A stretch of DNA of 22,184 nt from Magnetococcales bacterium (lineage in GTDB: Bacteria; Pseudomonadota; Magnetococcia; Magnetococcales; JADFYX01): contig JADFYX010000013.1 of NCBI GenBank assembly GCA_015232795.1, forward strand, positions 1 through 22,184, in the 5' to 3' direction. Position 1 is the first letter of the stretch. Each line of letters opens with the position of its first letter. The translations under genes were made by a program, and so were the position numbers. The notes below the pieces were generated by a model. The model was given only the letters and a program-made list of their open reading frames with translations, had not been told where the DNA came from and ran no database searches. Shown here piece by piece: positions 17,690 to 22,184 of this stretch.

Positions 17690-18925
17690 TTAAGGTATGT
17701 TTTTGCTGCTGGATTCAGATAAAAAGTCTGTTATTACATCAACAGGCAGTCTTGATGGGTGTGAAAGTTTTGCGCGAAGTTCCCGGTATCCTTCATCTAT
17801 CTGGGCGACGACTTTGTCATTGTTTAAAATTTCATCCAAGTCTTTAGCTAGTTGAGTTGGGTTGGCCGCATCTTGCAAACGTTCGTCAACTAATTTTTTT
17901 TCTGCTACCAAGTTTGCTAAAGCAAAATACGGAACTTTAATTATTCTTCTACCAAGTTCATAGGTTAGCTTATTAAAACGGTACATTACAACCATTGGAG
18001 TGCCTAAAAGGGCTGTCTCCAAAGTTGCGGTACCAGAAGCAACCAAGGCTGCATCTGCTGCCATAAGCAGGCTGTAGGTTTCACTCTTACGCACTAATAT
18101 GGTCTTTTTTAGAGCCTGAACTCCAGGTAACTCTATATCAGTTGGCCATACAGAGTCCATTTTTGTATCAGAAATAGTATCAGCCTGGGCCAATACACAG
18201 CGGATTTTGTTGTTTTTTTTATAAAGTTGGTTAAATGTTTCCAACATAGTAGGAAGCAATAGTTTTAGTTCGCTCTGTCGGCTTCCTGGTAATATGACCA
18301 ACAATTTTTCATCTTCACCAACCCCTAACGATTTACGAACAACTTTGGACTCAATACCAGCGTCTCTTTTTTCACACCAAGGTTGCATTTGTTCCACAAG
18401 TGGGTGGCCGACAAATGTAACTGGTAGTTTAGTGTGAGAATAAATTGTAGTCTCAAAGGGAAACAGTACCATAAGATGGTTAACCAAACGGGCTATTTTT
18501 TTTATTCTTCCCGAACGCCATGCCCAAACCTGTGGACTGACATAATGCACAATGGGAATTCCCAAAGCTTTTGCCCTACCTGCCAGAAAAAAGTTAAAAT
18601 CCGGCAGATCAATTGTTACCAGAAGTTGGGGTTTGTTGTCTCGTAATAGGGCTGTTAAATACTTAAATACCCTAATTAATCCAGGTAGATGTTTTATTAC
18701 CTCTACTATACCTATAACAGAAAGATCATTTACATCATATGGGCCTTTTAGACCCTGTTCTTGCATTCTTGGACCTCCAACTCCGGCAAAAGCCAAGTTT
18801 GGGTGTCTCTGTTTTAATTGAGCAAGCAAAGCTCCGCCAAGTAGGTCTCCAGACGCTTCTCCTGCAACTATTACGATGTTTTGTGGGGGAAGGGGGGCAA
18901 CCTCTGGTATGTTGATATTACTCAA
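17690..18925 (-). CDS. lpxB: Lipid A disaccharide synthase LpxB
   Basis: A 411-residue GT19 glycosyltransferase that joins lipid X to UDP-2,3-diacylglucosamine to give the beta-1',6-linked disaccharide of lipid A, acting at the inner face of the inner membrane. Diagnostic features are the N-terminal GEASGD (22-27), FAGVGGPRM, HYVSPQVWAWR, ILPGSRQSE, and the C-terminal block with MYRFNKLTYELGRR and NLVAEKKLVDERLQ. The start is a TTG (18923-18925) that overlaps the TGA of the upstream oxidoreductase gene as TTGA; no better start exists before the conserved domain and the upstream ribosome site is weak, so translation is likely coupled. This is the last lipid A gene of the series and is followed by trxA after 40 bases. 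Confidence 0.95.
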   Translation of the reverse strand: MSNINIPEVAPLPPQNIVIVAGEASGDLLGGALLAQLKQRHPNLAFAGVGGPRMQEQGLKGPYDVNDLSVIGIVEVIKHLPGLIRVFKYLTALLRDNKPQLLVTIDLPDFNFFLAGRAKALGIPIVHYVSPQVWAWRSGRIKKIARLVNHLMVLFPFETTIYSHTKLPVTFVGHPLVEQMQPWCEKRDAGIESKVVRKSLGVGEDEKLLVILPGSRQSELKLLLPTMLETFNQLYKKNNKIRCVLAQADTISDTKMDSVWPTDIELPGVQALKKTILVRKSETYSLLMAADAALVASGTATLETALLGTPMVVMYRFNKLTYELGRRIIKVPYFALANLVAEKKLVDERLQDAANPTQLAKDLDEILNNDKVVAQIDEGYRELRAKLSHPSRLPVDVITDFLSESSSKNIP

Positions 18926-19926
18926 GAAGCACCAATGGCTTTGGCTATGGATTCCCGTATTTTGGTAACAACTGCCAGGGCTTTTCGACCATCACGACCA
19001 CTTACCAATGGTGGGGTTCCCTGGCGTACAGATTCACAAAACGATCTTATCTCCGCCTCTAATGTGTCATATTTTTCAATGGGAATATGGGTCTGTTTTA
19101 TGGCCGGAACCTTAATACCATCTAGCTCCATTTCCCCATGGGTGCGTTGCATGATCTTAATGTCATGAGTAATAAAATCCAGAGAAACAAAAGCATCATC
19201 CTGAAAAATTTGTATTCGTCTGGTAGAATTGTCCGCCACCCGTGAGGCTGTAACATTGGCAACACAACCATTTTGAAATTTCAATCTGGTGTTGGCAATA
19301 TCAGTATACTGGGTTACAACCTGTCCACCAATGGCATCAATATCTATCAATTCAGAATCGACAAAATTTAAAATCAGGTCAACATCATGGATCATAAGGT
19401 CTAATACTACATCGACATCCAAAGCTCTGCTTTTAAAGGGGGCAAGACGTTGGGATTCAATAAAAATTGGCTGTTTAATAATACCACTATTTTTCAGAGC
19501 AACAATAGCCGGGTGAAATCTTTTAAGATGCCCAACTTGCAGTACAAGGTTCATTCTATCTGCTAAATCAACAAGCTCGTCAGCCTCTTCAACTGTTACA
19601 GTAATTGGTTTTTCAACCAATACATGCACACCAGCATTAAGGCATGATTCGGTAATTTTATAGTGAGATGGGGTGGGGGTAGAGACAGTAACTAGATCCA
19701 CACGGTCCAGCAGATCATTGTAATCTGTATAACCTTTGATTCCCAACTCCTGGCTAACAGCTTCAACCCTCTCTTTGCTAGCATCGACGATGCCTACCAG
19801 ATCAACACCAGAAATCATGGCATATTTCATGGCATGAAAACGGCCCAGATAACCAGCACCGATAACCGCAGCACGTAAAGGGGTGCCACCTGCATATGTA
19901 GTTGAAAAATAAGGAGGTAAAGACAT
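18922..19926 (-). CDS. Gfo/Idh/MocA oxidoreductase within the lipid A operon, GnnA-like candidate
   Basis: A 334-residue NAD(P)-dependent dehydrogenase. The Rossmann fold carries GAGYLGRFH (23-31), the family EKP motif is Glu105-Lys106-Pro107, and a DxxxHD motif (Asp176, His180, Asp181) sits where catalytic residues of the family lie. Its ATG shares one base with the lpxI stop (TAATG), and its TGA overlaps the lpxB start, so all three are probably made together. This placement suggests that it acts on a lipid A sugar nucleotide. The known precedent is GnnA of Acidithiobacillus and Leptospira, a UDP-GlcNAc 3-dehydrogenase that works with the aminotransferase GnnB to make 2,3-diamino glucose, with genes near lpxA. 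No GnnB-like gene is visible here. The family is secure, the GnnA role is inference. Confidence 0.88.
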   Translation of the reverse strand: MSLPPYFSTTYAGGTPLRAAVIGAGYLGRFHAMKYAMISGVDLVGIVDASKERVEAVSQELGIKGYTDYNDLLDRVDLVTVSTPTPSHYKITESCLNAGVHVLVEKPITVTVEEADELVDLADRMNLVLQVGHLKRFHPAIVALKNSGIIKQPIFIESQRLAPFKSRALDVDVVLDLMIHDVDLILNFVDSELIDIDAIGGQVVTQYTDIANTRLKFQNGCVANVTASRVADNSTRRIQIFQDDAFVSLDFITHDIKIMQRTHGEMELDGIKVPAIKQTHIPIEKYDTLEAEIRSFCESVRQGTPPLVSGRDGRKALAVVTKIRESIAKAIGAS

Positions 19927-20876
19927 TAATCCAATTCTACTTGTTGTATATCCTTCTCAGAACAACCGATTAGGATTATGTTATATTTATCAGCAAGATT
20001 TACTGTAGTTTCAGGCTCTAAAATCATTGTCGCATTAGCCTCAACAGCAAGCACATCAATACCGGCTTTGTGTAAGTTTTCTATGGTTCTTGGTCCAATA
20101 GTTGGTAAATCCAGACGGTTATCTTGTTGGGGTTTTGCTGTTTTAACCAAAACTGCAGAACCCTTGTTAGCCCATCCAGTGTTAGAACCTGTAATTAATG
20201 GTCCGGTGCGGTTGATCATGGCATCAGTTCCCTCCATTGCTTCAACGGAAACCACAACCCCACCTTTTACAACAACACCCTGACCTATATCTAAACGACC
20301 TAGCTCTTTTGCTGCTTGCCAACCAAAACGAATATCTTTCCACTGTTCACTATCTGGAATACCCACGCTTAGAGCACCATTGGGAATTAAAAGTTCCGGT
20401 ACAAAATCTGTAACCGATCCAATTGTAAAACCGTGCTCCTCAAGTTTACCTGCAACAGCTCTTAAAAGTTGATCATCGTGGAGACTACCTAAGCTAAATG
20501 CTATTTTTAAAGCAAGGGAATCAGGACGTATTTTCCAAATTTTTGTCTTGGTAATGCCGCCAGCAAATACAATCCACTCCACCTGCTTATTCTGCATGTA
20601 TCGAACAATTTTTTTAAATTGCCCTAACTTTACCCACTTCAAATCTTCAGCAAATTGTGCAAGATCCCTGCTGGCTTCTCCTTCATGAGCAGCAATAAAT
20701 AGAGGATACTGCCCAACGTTGCCGTTGGCGTTGGATTGTGCCAGCACAGCCTTTGCAAAAACCAATGGCAAGTTGCCACTACCTGCAATTAAACCAATAC
20801 GCGTACCCACAGGTGGTATTGCCAGAACTCTATCCTGATTATTGGTTGTTATAGCTGAGGCATCATTATTTTGCAC
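19926..20876 (-). CDS. lpxI: UDP-2,3-diacylglucosamine pyrophosphatase LpxI
   Basis: A 316-residue LpxI (DUF1009) protein, which hydrolyses UDP-2,3-diacylglucosamine to lipid X and UMP and replaces LpxH in many alphaproteobacteria and others. Seen: the N-terminal GLIAGSGNLP (28-37), LGSLHDDQLL, the catalytic-region motif MEGTDAM with Asp218, and VKTAKPQQDNRLDLPTIGP near the C-terminus. The start is uncertain: I keep the GTG at 20874-20876, but no ribosome site precedes it and the first 20 or so residues are not conserved; the GTG of Val23 is an alternative. A 66-base gap separates it from lpxA, holding only a small TAGGA-GAAA-TCCTA hairpin at the lpxA stop (20932-20945) without a T-run, so read-through is likely. 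Confidence 0.94.
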   Translation of the reverse strand: MQNNDASAITTNNQDRVLAIPPVGTRIGLIAGSGNLPLVFAKAVLAQSNANGNVGQYPLFIAAHEGEASRDLAQFAEDLKWVKLGQFKKIVRYMQNKQVEWIVFAGGITKTKIWKIRPDSLALKIAFSLGSLHDDQLLRAVAGKLEEHGFTIGSVTDFVPELLIPNGALSVGIPDSEQWKDIRFGWQAAKELGRLDIGQGVVVKGGVVVSVEAMEGTDAMINRTGPLITGSNTGWANKGSAVLVKTAKPQQDNRLDLPTIGPRTIENLHKAGIDVLAVEANATMILEPETTVNLADKYNIILIGCSEKDIQQVELD

Positions 20877-20942
20877 GTTTGTTAAAGCTTTGTTTTAGGA
20901 GTTGATTTATGGACAGGTTATTAGTCCAGGCTAGGATTTCTC

Positions 20943-21776
20943 CTAACGACAAATACTCCTCTGACCACTCTGTAGAAATTCCAGAACACACTGTACTTCC
21001 GGCACAGAAGAGAACTGGCTTTCAATTTCTGCCACAGCTTGTTCTAATCGCAGGTTAGAGCGAAAGATAATACGGTGAACTTGACGAATTGCCTTGATAA
21101 CCTCTTCAGAATATCCGTTGCGCCTAAGTCCTACCACATTTACACCCGTTATTTTTGCTCTATTTCCTGCGGCCGAAGCATACGGCACAACATCCATTGA
21201 TATGGCAGAAGCCCCACCAATAAATGTATTTTTACCAATTCTGGCAAATTGATGGATAGCTGTTAACCCTCCAATTATCGCTTGTTCTTGTATCTCCACA
21301 TGCCCCGCAAGTGTAGCACCATTTGCTAGTATTACCTTGTCAGATACTCGGCAGTCGTGGGCAACATGAGAGTAGGCCATTATCATACAATCATCACCAA
21401 CTCTGGTAAGGCCACCAGCTTTATGGGTTCCACGGTGTATACTTACAAACTCCCGGATATTACATCTTTCACCTATCTCTACCCGTGTAGGTTCGCCTTT
21501 ATAACCAATATCTTGTGGCTCCAAGCCAATAGAGGCAAAGCTAAAAATACGACTTTTTTTGCCAATGGTAGTATGACCGTCAATGACAGCGTGAGGCCCA
21601 ACTTGCACTTCATCCAGCAGTTGCACATTGGGACCTATAACTGCATAAGCACCTATTTTTACATTTTCACCAACCTGAGATTTAGGTGATACAACCGCAG
21701 AAGGATGGATAAGGGGTTCATCATCAGCAGCAGATGTTGGTATTGAAGTAGTATTTGTTGTCACCTTATTTGGCAT
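20943..21776 (-). CDS. lpxA: UDP-N-acetylglucosamine acyltransferase LpxA
   Basis: A 277-residue left-handed beta-helix acyltransferase that catalyses the first step of lipid A synthesis, moving a 3-hydroxyacyl chain from ACP to UDP-GlcNAc. Hexapeptide repeats run from about 24 to 210. Catalytic His140 (SHVAHDC) matches E. coli His125 and His159 matches His144; the offset is a constant 15, because the protein has an extra Thr/Ser/Asp-rich N-terminus. Gly188 aligns with E. coli Gly173, the residue that sets chain length. The ATG lies inside fabZ (11-base overlap) with AAGG directly against it; the GTG of Val5, just after the fabZ stop, is another possible start. The product is probably a trimer in the cytoplasm, by homology. 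Confidence 0.96.
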   Translation of the reverse strand: MPNKVTTNTTSIPTSAADDEPLIHPSAVVSPKSQVGENVKIGAYAVIGPNVQLLDEVQVGPHAVIDGHTTIGKKSRIFSFASIGLEPQDIGYKGEPTRVEIGERCNIREFVSIHRGTHKAGGLTRVGDDCMIMAYSHVAHDCRVSDKVILANGATLAGHVEIQEQAIIGGLTAIHQFARIGKNTFIGGASAISMDVVPYASAAGNRAKITGVNVVGLRRNGYSEEVIKAIRQVHRIIFRSNLRLEQAVAEIESQFSSVPEVQCVLEFLQSGQRSICR

Positions 21777-22184
21777 CCTTGCTGGTCATAGCCATAAATT
21801 CAGCTTCAGAAACCAGCTTGTCTGCAACGTATGATTTGCCAGCAAAACGCCAGATATCCCGTCGCCGTTTTAACAGGGTTATTTCAATTCTAAGCTGATC
21901 ACCAGGAACAACCGGCTTGCGAAAGCGAGCTTTATCAATTGACATGAAATAGACAAGGCAACCTTCTGTTGATTCCGGATCGTTGCTGGCAGCAAAAAGT
22001 GCACCTGCCTGGGCCATGGCCTCTAAAATCAAAACTCCCGGCATTACCGGATTATCAGGAAAATGACCCATAAAATGTGGTTCATTAAAGGTAACATTTT
22101 TTATTGCAGTCAGTGATTTACCCTCAACAACATTAACGACGCGGTCGATCATCAAGAAAGGATAACGGTGGGGAAGAGCTTTAA
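21766..22184 (-). CDS. fabZ: 3-hydroxyacyl-ACP dehydratase FabZ, 5' end outside window
   Basis: The reading frame runs off the right edge, so this is the C-terminal 138 residues of FabZ, which dehydrates (3R)-hydroxyacyl-ACP in fatty acid synthesis and competes with LpxA for that substrate. The visible part opens with KALPHRYPFLMIDRVV, the usual family N-terminal motif, so the TTG at 22153-22155 is internal and not a start. The hot-dog catalytic pair is His40 (GHFPDNPVMPGV) and Glu54 (LEAMAQAGA) in visible numbering, 14 apart as in the family. Only roughly ten residues should be missing. Its stop overlaps lpxA by 11 bases. The start of the transcript lies to the right, perhaps with lpxD. Confidence 0.95.
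   Translation of the reverse strand, partial: KALPHRYPFLMIDRVVNVVEGKSLTAIKNVTFNEPHFMGHFPDNPVMPGVLILEAMAQAGALFAASNDPESTEGCLVYFMSIDKARFRKPVVPGDQLRIEITLLKRRRDIWRFAGKSYVADKLVSEAEFMAMTSKDAK

Noticed and set aside
20932..20945. Hairpin at the lpxA stop as a terminator splitting the lipid A operon.
   Set aside because: The stem is five base pairs with a GAAA loop and has no following U-tract, so termination is unlikely.
22153..22155. TTG as the start of FabZ.
   Set aside because: The frame continues upstream to the window edge with the conserved ALPHRYPF motif, so the gene is truncated by the window and this codon is internal.
1..22184. Mobile elements, CRISPR arrays, tRNA genes or a phage-defence island.
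   Set aside because: No transposase or integrase genes, regularly spaced repeats, tRNA-like cloverleafs or known defence genes were seen; AddAB is a housekeeping repair enzyme here.

Overview
The window looks like a continuous piece of the chromosome of a Gram-negative proteobacterium with a low-to-moderate G+C content. It carries lipid A genes of the fabZ-lpxA-lpxI-lpxB type (LpxI rather than LpxH), a proteobacterial PepN, a standalone PilZ protein and a two-subunit AddAB-like nuclease. LpxI plus AddAB suggests an alphaproteobacterium or a neighbouring deep branch, but I cannot place it further. There are no mobile elements, CRISPR arrays, tRNA or rRNA genes. Both ends cut through genes: an unknown exported protein on the left (minus strand) and fabZ on the right (minus strand).

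Left part, plus strand (375-7205): an AddB-like nuclease subunit and an AddA helicase-nuclease overlap by an ATGA junction, and a LOG-family phosphoribohydrolase gene follows 49 bases later. This unit ends at a perfect 14-bp hairpin with A and T tracts on its two sides (7243-7273), which can serve transcripts from both directions.

Middle (7323-10262): two tRNA-maturation genes lie head to head. On the minus strand is a CCA-adding enzyme/poly(A) polymerase family protein whose active-site DxD has become DxN. On the plus strand is mtaB, the radical-SAM methylthiotransferase for t6A37. The 138-base divergent spacer holds two related dyads. The 3' end of mtaB carries two perfect DnaA-box sequences and one near-match within 35 bases, next to an AT-rich gap.

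Right part, minus strand (22184 down to 10325): a tightly packed series fabZ - lpxA - lpxI - Gfo/Idh/MocA oxidoreductase - lpxB - trxA - very large FAD/Fe-S oxidoreductase (DUF3683 type) - pepN - PilZ. From fabZ to lpxB most junctions overlap, which points to co-translation. FabZ handles 3-hydroxyacyl-ACP, LpxA uses it to acylate UDP-GlcNAc, LpxI hydrolyses UDP-diacylglucosamine, and LpxB makes the disaccharide. The oxidoreductase locked between lpxI and lpxB by one- and three-base overlaps is the most intriguing gene here: it could modify the sugar nucleotide, as GnnA does in bacteria that make 2,3-diamino lipid A. Thioredoxin then precedes a 1282-residue flavin/iron-sulfur dehydrogenase by 11 bases.

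Most of the window is conserved housekeeping. The points worth a second look are the oxidoreductase in the lipid A operon, the altered catalytic site of the CCA enzyme, the DnaA-box cluster, and the repeated dyads in the tRNA-gene divergent promoter.
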